This document shows positions 17,281 to 28,236 of a DNA stretch of 64,000 nt, one piece after another. The DNA is from Thalassobacillus devorans (GTDB taxonomy: Bacteria; Bacillota; Bacilli; Bacillales; Halobacillaceae), in NCBI RefSeq assembly GCF_011761345.1, contig NZ_JAASRY010000001.1, positions 806,001 to 870,000 on the forward strand. The letters are read 5' to 3'. Below the pieces are notes generated by a model, which made no database searches, was not told where the DNA came from, and worked only from the letters and a program-made list of their open reading frames with translations. The translations under genes were made by a program, and so were the position numbers. Positions within the stretch are counted from its first letter, which is position 1, and each line of letters opens with the position of its first letter.

Positions 17281-17300
17281 AGTATGGAAAAATCCATACT
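17281..17300. promoter_or_regulatory. 20-bp palindrome next to the ykyA ribosome site
   Basis: AGTATGGA, four A, TCCATACT, ending four bases before the AAGGGGGAAG ribosome site. There is no T-run, so it is not a terminator. It could be an operator or an mRNA hairpin affecting translation. Confidence 0.4.
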
Positions 17301-17318
17301 TCTTAAGGGGGAAGATTC

Positions 17319-18074
17319 GTGTTATTAAGAAAGCTATTCATACCATTATCACTCATCTTAGTTATGTTAGCAGCCTGCAATAATGGGCCGGCTCCTGAGG
17401 AACAAATCTATGAACATCTTGAAGAAGCTGTTTCTCTGGAGGAAGAATTCCGGGAACAACAAGAGCCGATCGTCGAATTGGAGCGTAAGGAACAGGAATT
17501 GTATAACAAAATCATTAACCTGAGCATGGATGAATTCGACCAGATCAAAGAGTATTCCCAGGAAGCGGCATCTTTAGTGGAAGAGCGTCAGGAAAAGATT
17601 GATCGTGAAAAAGAAAGTATCGATGCAGCTAAAGAAGAATTTGATAAAATCGAACCGATTATTGATGATTTAGATGAAGAAGAACAGGCAGAAGCGAAGG
17701 AAGAAGCACAAAAACTGGTGGAAACGATGAATAATCGTTACGATGCTTACCAGCAATTGTATGAAAGTTACCAGTCAGCGATTGAACTGGATAAAGAATT
17801 ATACGAACTGCTTCAGCAAGAGGACTTAGAAGAAGAAACATTACAGAATCAAATCGACAAAATTAATGATAGTTATGATAAGGTCATTGAAGCGAATGAG
17901 GAATTCAATCAGTATACAGAACAATACAACAAGCAGAAGAAAACTTTCTATGAATCGACAGATTTGAATGTGGAATACAGTGAACAAGAAAATGGAGCTT
18001 CTGAATCGGAATCAAATGAGCAGGAGAAAGAAGATAACCCTGACTCAGAGAAAGACGATACAGACCAGGAATAA
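17319..18074 (+). CDS. ykyA: YkyA-family lipoprotein with coiled coils
   Basis: 251 residues, GTG start behind AAGGGGGAAG. A lipoprotein signal (LILVMLAAC, Cys20) is followed by almost continuous heptad-rich helix (about 30-210) full of Glu, Gln and Lys, and a Ser/Glu/Asp-rich tail. It is expected on the outer face of the membrane; a cell-wall-binding role has been proposed for the family but is unproven. The position between def and pdhA is conserved with B. subtilis. It ends with its own terminator. Confidence 0.88.
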   Translation: MLLRKLFIPLSLILVMLAACNNGPAPEEQIYEHLEEAVSLEEEFREQQEPIVELERKEQELYNKIINLSMDEFDQIKEYSQEAASLVEERQEKIDREKESIDAAKEEFDKIEPIIDDLDEEEQAEAKEEAQKLVETMNNRYDAYQQLYESYQSAIELDKELYELLQQEDLEEETLQNQIDKINDSYDKVIEANEEFNQYTEQYNKQKKTFYESTDLNVEYSEQENGASESESNEQEKEDNPDSEKDDTDQE

Positions 18075-18103
18075 AAAGGCCGCCCTTAGCGGTCTTTTTT
18101 TGT
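18073..18103 (+). terminator. Terminator of ykyA
   Basis: AAGGCCGC and GCGGTCTT arms (one G-T) around CCTTA, followed by seven T. Confidence 0.8.
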
Positions 18104-19588
<1,485 letters not shown>

Positions 19589-19591
19589 ATC

Positions 19592-20569
19592 ATGGCACAA
19601 ATGACAATGATCCAAGCCATCACTGATGCGATGCGCACAGAATTAAAAAATGACGAAAATGTGCTTGTCTTCGGTGAAGACGTCGGCCAAAACGGCGGAG
19701 TTTTCCGTGCAACTGAAGGCTTACAAAAAGAATTCGGTGAAGAGCGCGTATTCGATACACCGTTAGCAGAATCCGGAATCGGCGGTATGTCAATTGGTCT
19801 TGCCCTGCAAGGGTTCCGTCCAGTTCCTGAAATCCAGTTCTTCGGTTTCGTGTTTGAAACCATGGATGCAATAAGTGGACAAATGGCTCGTTACCGCTAC
19901 CGTTCTGGTGGTACCCGTACAATGCCTATCACTGTTCGTTCCCCGTTTGGCGGCGGTGTACACACACCTGAACTTCATGCGGACAGCCTGGAAGGCTTGA
20001 TGGCCCAGCAGCCTGGTCTGAAAGTAGTCATTCCTTCCAATCCATATGATGCAAAGGGATTGTTGATTCAATCTATCCGTGACAACGATCCGGTTATTTT
20101 CCTTGAGCATATGAAGCTTTACCGCTCCTTCCGTGAAGAGGTACCGGAAGAGGAGTATACGATTGATCTTGGAAAAGCGGAAGTGAAACGGGAAGGAAAG
20201 GACGTTACATTGATTGCTTACGGTGCGATGGTCCATACTGCATTGAAAGCAGCCGATGAATTAGAAGAGAACGGCATTTCAGCAGAGATTATCGACTTAC
20301 GTACGGTAGCTCCAATTGACTATGAAACGATTATGGAGTCTGTGAAGAAGACAAATCGTGCTGTTGTGTTACAAGAAGCGCAAAAAGTGGCTGGTGTAGC
20401 TGCTAACGTGGTTTCAGAGATTCAAGAAAAAGCGATTCTGCATCTGGAAGCACCAGTACTACGTGTTACTGCTCCAGATACGGTATATCCTTTCTCTCAG
20501 GCAGAAACGGTATGGCTACCAAACCATAATGACGTTGTAGAGAAAGTTAATCAAGTAATGAACTTTTAA
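19592..20569 (+). CDS. pdhB: Pyruvate dehydrogenase E1 component, beta subunit
   Basis: 325 residues, the usual length. It has the transketolase central domain ([15 protein letters not shown], Glu contacting thiamine), the E2-docking C-terminal domain and the conserved QIFF-like core ([16 protein letters not shown]). It starts after AAAGGAG three bases past the pdhA stop, so it is translationally coupled. Confidence 0.96.
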   Translation: MAQMTMIQAITDAMRTELKNDENVLVFGEDVGQNGGVFRATEGLQKEFGEERVFDTPLAESGIGGMSIGLALQGFRPVPEIQFFGFVFETMDAISGQMARYRYRSGGTRTMPITVRSPFGGGVHTPELHADSLEGLMAQQPGLKVVIPSNPYDAKGLLIQSIRDNDPVIFLEHMKLYRSFREEVPEEEYTIDLGKAEVKREGKDVTLIAYGAMVHTALKAADELEENGISAEIIDLRTVAPIDYETIMESVKKTNRAVVLQEAQKVAGVAANVVSEIQEKAILHLEAPVLRVTAPDTVYPFSQAETVWLPNHNDVVEKVNQVMNF

Positions 20570-20598
20570 TTGAAACCTAGAAAAGGGAGGCAATAATC

Positions 20599-21927
20599 GT
20601 GGCTTTCGAATTTAAACTACCGGACATCGGTGAAGGCATCCATGAAGGTGAAATTGTAAAATGGTTTGTCAAAGCCGGTGACGAAGTAAAAGAAGACGAT
20701 GTTCTTTGCGAAGTGCAAAACGATAAAGCTGTCGTAGAAATCCCATCTCCTGTCGAAGGTACTGTCAAAGAGGTATTAGTAGAAGAAGGTTCTACCACCA
20801 CAGTTGGTACAACAATCATCACATTTGATGCTGAAGGGTATGAGTCTGACGACAGCGGAGAAGACAAGCAAGAAGAAGCTCCAAAGGAAGAAGCTCCAAA
20901 AGAAGAAGCAAAATCAGAAGAGCCTGCTGCCGAAGACAAAGGCGCAGCTAAAGAAGATGCTCCTGCTGCAGACGATGAAGAAGTAGATGAAGATAAGCGT
21001 GTCATCGCGATGCCATCTGTCCGCAAACATGCCCGTGACAACGATGTCGATATCCGCAAAGTCCAAGGCACTGGCAAAAATGGTCGTGTGACCAAAGAAG
21101 ATGTTGATGCATACTTGAGCGGCGATCAGCAGCCACAGGCAGAAGCAGGCGAAGCGAAAGAAGAAGCACAAGAACAGCAAGCTGCTGCATCTGGCGAAAA
21201 ACAACAGCCTGTACTGGAAGGTCAATATCCAGAAACTCGTGAGAAAATGAGTGGTATCCGTAAAGCTATCGCTAAAGCGATGGTCAACTCCAAGCACACA
21301 GCTCCGCATGTTACGTTGATGGACGAAGTAGATGTCACCGAGCTTGTCGCTCACCGTAAGAAGTTCAAAGCAGTTGCTGCGGAGCAGGATATCAAATTGA
21401 CGTATCTTCCTTATGTCGTCAAAGCTCTTGTGTCTGCGTTGAGAAAATATCCAGCACTAAATACACAAGTTGATGACGAAACGGATGAAATTATTCAGAA
21501 ACACTACTATAATATTGGTATCGCAGCAGATACTGACAAAGGATTGCTTGTACCAGTTGTAAAAGATGCTGACCGCAAATCCATTTTTACTATCTCAAGT
21601 GAAATCAATGAACTTGCTGTGAAAGCTCGTGACGGTAAACTGTCATCTGAAGAAATGAAGGGCGGTTCTACTACAATCACCAATATCGGTTCTGCTGGCG
21701 GCCAATGGTTCACTCCGGTCATCAATCATCCGGAAGTAGCGATTCTTGGAATCGGCCGCATCGGCGAAAAAGCCGTTGTACGCGATGGTGAAATCGTAGT
21801 CGCTCCAGTTCTTGCTGTATCCTTGAGCTTTGACCATCGTATTATCGATGGTGCTACAGCTCAGCATGCAATGAACCACATCAAGCGTTTACTGAACGAT
21901 CCACAACTTATTATGATGGAGGCGTAA
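20599..21927 (+). CDS. pdhC: Dihydrolipoamide acetyltransferase (E2)
   Basis: 442 residues, GTG start behind AAAGGGAGG. Lipoyl domain at 1-77 with the lipoylated K43 ([11 protein letters not shown]); an Ala/Glu/Lys-rich linker; the E1/E3-binding domain at about 134-175 ([14 protein letters not shown]); a second linker rich in Ala/Gln; the catalytic domain to the end with [10 protein letters not shown]. It forms the 60-mer core of the complex. One lipoyl domain only, as in B. subtilis. Confidence 0.96.
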   Translation: MAFEFKLPDIGEGIHEGEIVKWFVKAGDEVKEDDVLCEVQNDKAVVEIPSPVEGTVKEVLVEEGSTTTVGTTIITFDAEGYESDDSGEDKQEEAPKEEAPKEEAKSEEPAAEDKGAAKEDAPAADDEEVDEDKRVIAMPSVRKHARDNDVDIRKVQGTGKNGRVTKEDVDAYLSGDQQPQAEAGEAKEEAQEQQAAASGEKQQPVLEGQYPETREKMSGIRKAIAKAMVNSKHTAPHVTLMDEVDVTELVAHRKKFKAVAAEQDIKLTYLPYVVKALVSALRKYPALNTQVDDETDEIIQKHYYNIGIAADTDKGLLVPVVKDADRKSIFTISSEINELAVKARDGKLSSEEMKGGSTTITNIGSAGGQWFTPVINHPEVAILGIGRIGEKAVVRDGEIVVAPVLAVSLSFDHRIIDGATAQHAMNHIKRLLNDPQLIMMEA

Positions 21928-21930
21928 AGT

Positions 21931-23337
21931 ATGGTAGTAGGAGATTTCCCAATTGAACTAGACACGTTAGTAGTAGGTGCGGGTCCTGGCGGCTATGTAG
22001 CTGCCATCCGTGCCGCACAAACTGGTCAAAAGGTAACAATCGTAGACAAAGGAACACTTGGTGGTGTCTGTCTGAACGTAGGGTGTATCCCTTCTAAAGC
22101 ACTAATCCAGGCCGGCCACCGTTATGCACATGCAAAAGGTGCCGACGAAATGGGCATCCAGTCCGAAAACACTACAGTCGATTTTTCCAAAGTACAAGAA
22201 TGGAAAGGAAAAGTCGTTGATAAACTTACTGGCGGTGTAGAAGGGTTATTAAAAGGAAATAGCGTGGATATCGTCAAAGGCGAAGTTTACTTTGTCGATA
22301 AAAACACTGTTCGTGTCATGGATGATAAAAATTCTCAAACGTACACGTTCAAGAATTGCATCATCGCGACAGGTTCCAGCCCGATCGAACTGCCAAACTT
22401 CAAATATTCCGACCGTGTCCTGGATTCTACAGGTGCCTTGAACCTGAAAGAAATCCCTAAGAAGATGGTTGTCATCGGCGGCGGATACATCGGAACTGAG
22501 CTTGGTACTGCCTATGCTGATTTCGATACTGAAGTTACAATTCTTGAAGGTACCAAAGATATCCTTGGCGGCTTCGAGAAGCAGATGACACAACTTGTCA
22601 AGAAGCGCCTAAAGAAGAAAGGCGTTGAAGTTGTAACGAATGCGATGGCTCAAGGCGTTGAAGAAACAAAAGATGGCGTAAAAGTCACGTATGAAGTGAA
22701 AGGCGAAGAGAAAACGATCGAAGCAGACTACCTGCTTGTTACAGTTGGACGTAAGCCTAACACAGATGAAATCGGCCTGGAGCAAGTTGGCGTCGAAATG
22801 TCAGACAAGGGACTTATTAAAATCGATAAACAATGCCGTACAAGTGTAGATAACATCTTTGCGATCGGTGACATTGTCGAAGGTCCTCCACTTGCGCACA
22901 AAGCTTCTTATGAAGGTAAAATCGCTGCAGAAGTTATCGCAGGTGAGAAATCAGAAATCGATTATCTGGGCATCCCGATGGTTGTCTTCTCTGATCCGGA
23001 ACTTGCATCTGTCGGCTATACCGAAAAAGATGCGAAAGAAGCTGGGTATGAGGTGAAAGCATCCAAGTTCCCATTTGCGGCAAACGGCCGTGCGTTGTCC
23101 TTAAATGAAACAGACGGTTTCGTTAAATTGGTTACGCGTCAAGATGATGGCCTGGTTATCGGTGCACAAGTTGCCGGAGCCAATGCCAGTGATGTTATTG
23201 CTGAACTAGGACTGGCAATTGAAACTGGTATGACTGCGGAAGACCTTGCACTAACTATCCATGCTCATCCTTCCCTAGGGGAAATCAGCATGGAAGCAGC
23301 CGAAGTAGCACTAGGAACTCCAATTCACATCAAATAA
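21931..23337 (+). CDS. pdhD: Dihydrolipoamide dehydrogenase (E3)
   Basis: 468 residues. FAD motif [10 protein letters not shown] near the N terminus, redox disulfide [16 protein letters not shown] motif [10 protein letters not shown], and the C-terminal catalytic dyad in HAHPSLGE. It reoxidises the lipoyl group of E2 with NAD+. Last gene of the operon, three bases after pdhC and followed by a strong terminator. Confidence 0.96.
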   Translation: MVVGDFPIELDTLVVGAGPGGYVAAIRAAQTGQKVTIVDKGTLGGVCLNVGCIPSKALIQAGHRYAHAKGADEMGIQSENTTVDFSKVQEWKGKVVDKLTGGVEGLLKGNSVDIVKGEVYFVDKNTVRVMDDKNSQTYTFKNCIIATGSSPIELPNFKYSDRVLDSTGALNLKEIPKKMVVIGGGYIGTELGTAYADFDTEVTILEGTKDILGGFEKQMTQLVKKRLKKKGVEVVTNAMAQGVEETKDGVKVTYEVKGEEKTIEADYLLVTVGRKPNTDEIGLEQVGVEMSDKGLIKIDKQCRTSVDNIFAIGDIVEGPPLAHKASYEGKIAAEVIAGEKSEIDYLGIPMVVFSDPELASVGYTEKDAKEAGYEVKASKFPFAANGRALSLNETDGFVKLVTRQDDGLVIGAQVAGANASDVIAELGLAIETGMTAEDLALTIHAHPSLGEISMEAAEVALGTPIHIK

Positions 23338-23346
23338 TAAAGCATT

Positions 23347-23383
23347 CAAAAAATCCTGAACCTCATTGGTTCAGGATTTTTTA
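23347..23383 (+). terminator. Terminator of pdhABCD
   Basis: AAATCCTGAAC and GTTCAGGATTT arms around CTCATTG, followed by a T-run. The ~95-bp dispersed repeat begins on this T-run. Confidence 0.85.
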
Positions 23384-23477
23384 CTTTGAAGATAATTTAA
23401 CCTTGTTAAAGGAATAAAGTATAAGAAACACTTAGGCTTTCGCCATAGAGTACCTGGCGATAACCTAAGCTACTCTA
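23382..23477 (+). repeat. ~95-bp dispersed repeat, copy 1
   Basis: Starts TACTTTG at the end of the pdhD terminator T-tract, contains AAAGTATAAG, GGCTTTCGCC and GGCGATAACC, and ends ACTCTAT. The last two motifs form a near-perfect inverted repeat. Related copies lie at 33475, 34545, 42071 and, reversed, 47088. Confidence 0.75.
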
Positions 23478-23602
23478 TATGTAAAATACTGTAGGAGAAA
23501 GGCAGCAGTACTTCTATAAGAGAAGAACAGAATTCAGAAAGGGGTGGAGCATGTCGGCTGCAAACGCAAAGACAGCTCCATTTATTATAATTGAAGTTTA
23601 AA

Positions 23603-23965
23603 TTATTTTATGATTTCCATTAGCTGCTCGACGATTTCCTCACTTTTCCGTTCACCGGTAATGGTAGCTACCGTTTTTTCTTCTTTTCTGATTAGAAAGG
23701 CGGGCAGCTTGTTAATGTGTTCCTCCACTTGATATAACGATGCTGTACTTTTGAAAAATTCAAGTGGCTGCTGTTTATGTTGATTTTTAAAAGAAAGAAA
23801 GGCATCCATATATGCTTTGTCGATGTCTTTATCCTCTTCCTCGGTCAATAATTGAACTTCATATCCATTCGAATTGGCGCTGATGACTTCTATTTTTTTC
23901 TGTTCAGGGAAGCACCCTGAAATCATGATGAAAATCAAACCGACTGGCAGAAGTAGTTTAGTCAA
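23603..23965 (-). CDS. Small lipoprotein, possibly thioredoxin-fold-like (Slp position)
   Basis: 120 residues, TTG start behind AGAGAGTGG. The signal ends in a lipobox (FIMISGC, Cys18). The rest has a pattern like a thioredoxin fold's second half (LPAFLIRKEEKTVATITGER, with a cis-Pro-like LPAF) but no CxxC, so redox activity is not expected. B. subtilis has a small lipoprotein gene, slp, beside pdhD; this could be its counterpart, but I cannot confirm orthology. Confidence 0.7.
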   Translation of the reverse strand: MTKLLLPVGLIFIMISGCFPEQKKIEVISANSNGYEVQLLTEEEDKDIDKAYMDAFLSFKNQHKQQPLEFFKSTASLYQVEEHINKLPAFLIRKEEKTVATITGERKSEEIVEQLMEIIK

Positions 23966-24148
23966 TGCAATACCACTCTCTTTCTATCGTAGAAACTGGT
24001 TACATTTTATCAGAGAAGATACGAAAAAAAGCGAATGTTATCGAAATGTCATGGAAGTGAAAACCCATCGAAGTGTTGTTTAATCGCATTGTCAAATTGT
24101 AATAAAGGCACAACGATAAGCGCTTTTTAACATCCCATCCCTTACCTT

Positions 24149-24206
24149 TCGATAACGGACACAACTATCTCGATACTGAGTCTTCAAGTAAAGGGAGCTT
24201 TAATTT
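24149..24206 (+). repeat. Tail fragment of the ~200-bp palindromic repeat
   Basis: GATAACGGACACAACTATCTC, split by small changes, followed by GATACTGAGTCTTCA and AAAGGGAGCTTTA. This matches only the tail of the copy at 39477-39680 read on the minus strand; head and central palindrome are missing. Confidence 0.6.
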
Positions 24207-24221
24207 GACAAAACAAGAAAG

Positions 24222-24265
24222 CTAAAAGGCGAGTATAAAACCGATAAGGTTCTATACTCGCCTTT
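24222..24265. terminator. Bidirectional terminator, serves opuD
   Basis: AAAGGCGAGTATA and TATACTCGCCTTT form a perfect 13-bp stem around 17 bases, with A and T flanks. Confidence 0.8.
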
Positions 24266-24286
24266 TCTTAAACTGTAACAGCTCAA

Positions 24287-25825
24287 TTATTTTTTCCCTT
24301 TTAATCCTATTTTTTTATCCTCTTCAGCAAACGTTCGTACTAACGAGAAGCAGAGCATGATCATGATAAACGTGAATGGGAAGGCGGCTATGATGGCTGC
24401 CGTCTGTAGAGCTTCTAAGCCTCCCTGCCATAGAAGGACAGCTGCTGCGCCAGCCTGTATAAGCCCCCATGTAAACTTAACCTGGTTACGTGGGTTCAAG
24501 CTGCCTCCTGTCGTCTGCATTCCAAGCACAAAGGTTGCTGAGTCAGCCGATGTGACAAAGAACGTACTGATCAAGGTCAGTCCGATGATTGACATCACCA
24601 TGCCAAGCGGGATATTTTCTAACATTGCAAATAGGGCAACTTCTGTCCCTAGTTCATCCACCGCGGACTGAATATCCATGCCCTGGAAGAATTCAAGGTG
24701 AATGGTGGTACCACCGAACACGGAGAACCATAGACCACCGAAAATAGTCGGTACTAAAAGAACCCCAAGTATAAATTCGCGAATCGTACGACCACGAGAA
24801 ACACGGGCAATAAACGTACCGACGAATGGTGCCCAGGAAATCCACCATGCCCAGTAGAAGATTGTCCACCCTTGAATCCAGGAATTACTTTCTTCCGAGA
24901 ACGGAGTCATACGCAAGCTCATCTGCGGAAGGTTGGAAATATAAGAGCCGAACGTGGTTGTAAAGTAATCCATGATAAAGTTTGTAGGACCTGCAAATAG
25001 CAGGAAGAACATTAACAATAGGGCCAATACAATATTTGTATTACTCAAATATTTGATACCTTTATTCAAACCTGTCATGGCAGAAATCATGAACAAGACG
25101 GTCACAACAGCAATAATAGATAGCTGAAGGGTGAAATTATCACTTAACCCTGGGACTAAATAAGCGAGACCACTCGATATCTGCAAGGCCCCAAGACCAA
25201 GCGACGTTGCCACCCCGAAAATGGTTGCGAAGACAGCAATTGTATCCACAGTAGTCCCAATTGGTCCCTTTACTCGTTCCTCCCCAAGCAATGGAATTAG
25301 TGCTGCACTTATAACCCCTGGGGCGTTTTTACGGAACTTGAAATAAGCCAGAGCCAATGCAATTACGGCGTAGATTGCCCATGGGTGCAGTCCCCAGTGG
25401 AAAAAGCTGTAGCGCATCGCTTCCCGTGCCGATTCCTGAGTCTGTGGGTCAGCAGTAGGTGGTGTATGGAAATGGGATAGCGGTTCAGCAGCCCCCCAGA
25501 AAACAAGTCCAATACCCATTCCAGCACTGAATAACATGGCAAACCAGGTAATGTAAGGATACTCTGGTTCATCATCCGGCTTTCCCAATTTAATTTTTCC
25601 ATATCGGGAAAAGATTAAAAAGATAGCAAATGCCAGAAAACCTGTTGCAGAAAGTAAATAAAACCATCCGAATTTCTCCGTTAGAAAACCTTGAATGTTC
25701 GTTGTAATGTTGCTAAGGTTCCAGGTTGGTAATATTGATTCCGGTATGATTCCCCATAAGATGAATAGGAAGGCGATAACAACCGAAATATAAAAAACCT
25801 TTGTAACCTGTTTCAATCTCATCAT
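24287..25825 (-). CDS. opuD: Glycine betaine/carnitine/choline transporter, BCCT family
   Basis: 512 residues, the same length as B. subtilis OpuD, with 12 membrane helices. The BCCT signature region contains GMGIGLVFWGAAEPLSHF and the substrate-site aromatic segment IFYWAWWISWAPFVGTFIAR. It imports compatible solutes with Na+ under osmotic stress. GAAAGG lies directly before the ATG-ATG pair, so a start at the TTG three codons later (nine bases from the site) is also possible. It follows the FUSC-type gene by 33 bases and is probably co-transcribed. Confidence 0.92.
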   Translation of the reverse strand: MMRLKQVTKVFYISVVIAFLFILWGIIPESILPTWNLSNITTNIQGFLTEKFGWFYLLSATGFLAFAIFLIFSRYGKIKLGKPDDEPEYPYITWFAMLFSAGMGIGLVFWGAAEPLSHFHTPPTADPQTQESAREAMRYSFFHWGLHPWAIYAVIALALAYFKFRKNAPGVISAALIPLLGEERVKGPIGTTVDTIAVFATIFGVATSLGLGALQISSGLAYLVPGLSDNFTLQLSIIAVVTVLFMISAMTGLNKGIKYLSNTNIVLALLLMFFLLFAGPTNFIMDYFTTTFGSYISNLPQMSLRMTPFSEESNSWIQGWTIFYWAWWISWAPFVGTFIARVSRGRTIREFILGVLLVPTIFGGLWFSVFGGTTIHLEFFQGMDIQSAVDELGTEVALFAMLENIPLGMVMSIIGLTLISTFFVTSADSATFVLGMQTTGGSLNPRNQVKFTWGLIQAGAAAVLLWQGGLEALQTAAIIAAFPFTFIMIMLCFSLVRTFAEEDKKIGLKGKK

Positions 25826-25858
25826 CCTTTCGTAAGAAATTACTACTGATTGAAGTCA

Positions 25859-26944
25859 TCAACTCATCCCTTGCTGCTTTTTTACATATTGATAATAAAT
25901 AGCTGCGTGTTTGGAAGTGGAGAGTTCCTTCAACTCTTCCATTACGTCATGCAAACAAAGTAATTCATACAGCAATACCGTCTGCGGCGGTAAATGGTGA
26001 CGGTATCTTGATTCGTGTTCGATATGTTCTTGTTTCCAATCCCAAAACACATGATCTAGTTCCTCGATTTGCTTGAAATGCTCTTCTGGAATTTCTTGCT
26101 TAGGTGCTCTTAATATTGCCACAAATGAAGGAATCATTCTTCCGATCAGATGTTTTTCACGGTGATTGAAATCCGTTGCATCTGTCTGGATATACTGCAA
26201 ATTTCCCAAGTGATAAATGATCTGCTGCAATAAGTCCAGCTTTTTTTGAGCAAATTGAAATGCACGCATATCGAAATTGGTGTGCTTATGATAGGACCAT
26301 TCTTCCCTTTGATATTGCGAGAGCTGGTGGGTCTGTTCAATATGTTTTGTAAGCTCTTGATACCTTCTGTTAATAAGGCCCTTCTTTGCATGACGCTCTC
26401 CAATCACTTCATTTAATATCAATTCCAGCAAGTCAGCTGCTTGGCCATACAGCCGGTCGATACTGCGGTGAATACTCGTAAAATAATTCGGCGGCAGCAA
26501 AAAAAAGTTGACTAGGGAAGAAACTACTATACCAATAGATGTAGTACCCAATCTTATGAAGAACGAAACAATGTAATTTTCCTGGAAATCAGGGATCATA
26601 GCAGTTGCCGTAATCGTAGCTACCAGTATTCCGTCCTGAAGTTTCAGCTTATGGCACACAGCGATGGTAAGCATAGCTACCAATGCATAGGTGAGTGCTC
26701 CTTTTCCGAATACCCCATATAAGGTAGTAGCAAGTAATGCACCTATTGCTGAGGCGGGAAACCTTATCGCTGCCTTCCGGATGGAATCTGCTGCAGTATG
26801 CTCAATTGTGACAATCGCTGTAATGACCGCAAAAATAACCGGCCAACCAAAATAACCGCAGATCAGTGCGGTTATAAATACGGAAATACCGGTTTTTAGT
26901 GTCCTGCTTCCAAAAAGTTTGAATTGCCGTAGACGTTCCATCAT
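25859..26944 (-). CDS. FUSC/aromatic acid exporter-like membrane protein (DUF939 type)
   Basis: 361 residues. The first ~150 carry hydrophobic segments in ArAE/FUSC style (FITALICGYFGWPVIFAVIT, IGALLATTLYGVFG, LVAMLTIAVCHKL), followed by a long basic/acidic cytosolic domain rich in His and Gln (about 170-361). Bacillus homologues are described as putative aromatic acid exporters; substrate unknown. Upstream of opuD on the same strand, 33 bases apart. Confidence 0.8.
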   Translation of the reverse strand: MMERLRQFKLFGSRTLKTGISVFITALICGYFGWPVIFAVITAIVTIEHTAADSIRKAAIRFPASAIGALLATTLYGVFGKGALTYALVAMLTIAVCHKLKLQDGILVATITATAMIPDFQENYIVSFFIRLGTTSIGIVVSSLVNFFLLPPNYFTSIHRSIDRLYGQAADLLELILNEVIGERHAKKGLINRRYQELTKHIEQTHQLSQYQREEWSYHKHTNFDMRAFQFAQKKLDLLQQIIYHLGNLQYIQTDATDFNHREKHLIGRMIPSFVAILRAPKQEIPEEHFKQIEELDHVFWDWKQEHIEHESRYRHHLPPQTVLLYELLCLHDVMEELKELSTSKHAAIYYQYVKKQQGMS

Positions 26945-27039
26945 ATAGAACCACCCTACATTTCTTTAGGCTCCAGCCACGATTTCTTATTATAGTATAA
27001 ATTAAAAAGAAACCATAGTAAAAACTACAAAAAATCAGG

Positions 27040-27045
27040 TATAAT
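27040..27045 (+). promoter_or_regulatory. Consensus -10 box upstream of the polysaccharide deacetylase gene
   Basis: TATAAT 52 bases before the start codon. The -35 region is A-rich and lacks a good TTGACA. Confidence 0.45.
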
Positions 27046-27096
27046 GAAATTGTTGGAAATACATAGAAAAAAATAACATCTGGGGGTCATTATTAC

Positions 27097-27948
27097 ATGA
27101 GAAAAGGTTTGTTGCTGCTGCTGCTGGTTATGGTGCTAGGGGCATGCAGTATGGAAAAAGATGCAGAGGCAGAACAAGATTCTATTAATGCAGAAGAAAA
27201 AGACGATACAGCTAAATCAGAGGAAAATTCAGAAGTGGAAGAGGAGTCTGCTGCTGAAGGAGAAGAAGAGAACGGAAATGAACTAGTGGAAGAAGAGGCC
27301 GTTCAGCAAGTGAGTGAACCATTATATGAGTTGTCTGGAAATTGGGCTGTACAGCCGATCGATGACCAGGCGAATGAAAAGGTGGCACTCGTCACGATCG
27401 ATGATGCGCCTGATAAATTTAGTGTAGACATGGCGAAAACGTTGAAAGAACTTGATGCTCCTGCCATATTCTTTGTAAATGGCCATTTTCTTGACACACC
27501 GGAAGAAGAGGAGAAGCTGAAGCAAATTTATGAAATGGGCTTTGCCATCGGTAACCATACCTTCAACCATGCTTCTTTGCCAAGTTTGACAGAAGAGGAA
27601 CAGTATGAAGAAATAGTCGGGTTAAATGATCGTGTCGAAGAGGTCATCGGCGAGCGTCCAGAATTTTTCCGGGCGCCATTCGGACAGAATACCGATTACT
27701 CCAAACAGTTAGTGGAAGAAGAAGGTATGCTATTGATGAATTGGACATATGGCTATGATTGGGAACAGGATTACCAGACTGCATCGGCTATTGCCGACAT
27801 TATGGTTGAATCTCCTTTGTTAGCTGACGGCGCCAACCTGCTTATGCATGATCGTGAATGGACAGCAGAGGGTCTCGAAGACATTGTCCTAGGCCTAGAA
27901 GAAAAAGGTTTTGAAATACTGGACCCGCTTTTGATCAAGCGGCCATAA
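27097..27948 (+). CDS. Polysaccharide deacetylase (NodB) lipoprotein
   Basis: 283 residues. Lipoprotein signal (LLVMVLGAC, Cys16), a strongly acidic linker to about residue 80, then a NodB domain. The usual TFDDG motif reads TIDDAPDK; the metal-binding HxxxH is present (NHTFNHASL), and RAPFGQNT matches motif 3. It should deacetylate an extracellular polymer such as peptidoglycan or a capsule, on the membrane outer face. The acidic linker suits an extracellular protein of a salt-tolerant organism. It ends at a strong terminator. Confidence 0.87.
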   Translation: MRKGLLLLLLVMVLGACSMEKDAEAEQDSINAEEKDDTAKSEENSEVEEESAAEGEEENGNELVEEEAVQQVSEPLYELSGNWAVQPIDDQANEKVALVTIDDAPDKFSVDMAKTLKELDAPAIFFVNGHFLDTPEEEEKLKQIYEMGFAIGNHTFNHASLPSLTEEEQYEEIVGLNDRVEEVIGERPEFFRAPFGQNTDYSKQLVEEEGMLLMNWTYGYDWEQDYQTASAIADIMVESPLLADGANLLMHDREWTAEGLEDIVLGLEEKGFEILDPLLIKRP

Positions 27949-27951
27949 TAT

Positions 27952-27981
27952 AAAACACCACCCTTTTGCGGGGTGGTGTTT
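27952..27981 (+). terminator. Terminator of the deacetylase gene
   Basis: AAAACACCACCC and GGGTGGTGTTTT form a 12-bp stem around TTTTGCG. Confidence 0.85.
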
Positions 27982-28151
27982 TGTCTCATTAAAGAGGAGA
28001 GAGTCTCTCTTTTTTGAGAATTTGTCTCGTTTAATTTTAAATTTTTCGCTCATAATCGGAAAATTGTCTCTCATCCACTGTATACATGCTCACTTATAAC
28101 GTAGTTGTCTCTTTTATTTATCCATTGTCTCTTATACGAAATAAAAGTCCC
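27982..28151 (-). repeat. Degenerate 20-21 bp tandem array, GAGACA type (minus orientation)
   Basis: TGTCTC (GAGACA on the minus strand) or variants begin at 27982, 28002, 28023, about 28045, 28065, 28086, 28106, 28126 and 28146. Nine units hold a 20-21 base period over 170 bases. It starts immediately after the deacetylase terminator and lies between convergent genes, like the plus-strand array at 1374-1523. Confidence 0.75.
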
Positions 28152-28162
28152 TCTCCCCCTAA

Positions 28163-28187
28163 ACTGGCCGCTCCTTAAATGGCCGGT
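28163..28187. other. Hairpin after the GAGACA array
   Basis: ACTGGCC and GGCCGGT arms around 11 bases. No T-run. It sits at the array border. Confidence 0.35.
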
Positions 28188-28236
28188 CACCATATTTAAA
28201 TAAAAAGCAATACACCCTAATGCATTTTTATTCTAT

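Larger units (their letters stand above)
23966..24286. other. Intergenic region upstream of the small lipoprotein gene
   Basis: A 321-base stretch with no coding region. It holds a tail fragment of the long palindromic repeat (24149-24206) and a bidirectional terminator (24222-24265). Confidence 0.5.

Noticed and set aside
20577-21095. Long minus-strand open frame rich in Ser and Ala opposite pdhC
   Set aside because: It mirrors the Glu/Ala/Lys-rich linker of the E2 subunit; low complexity, no ribosome site, and the plus-strand gene is unquestionable.
23551-23601. 16-codon frame with AAAGGGGTGGAGC upstream, between pdhD and the small lipoprotein gene
   Set aside because: The ribosome-site-like GGAGC pairs with GCTCC inside the frame, which argues for a hairpin; the peptide is not recognisable and no promoter is evident.
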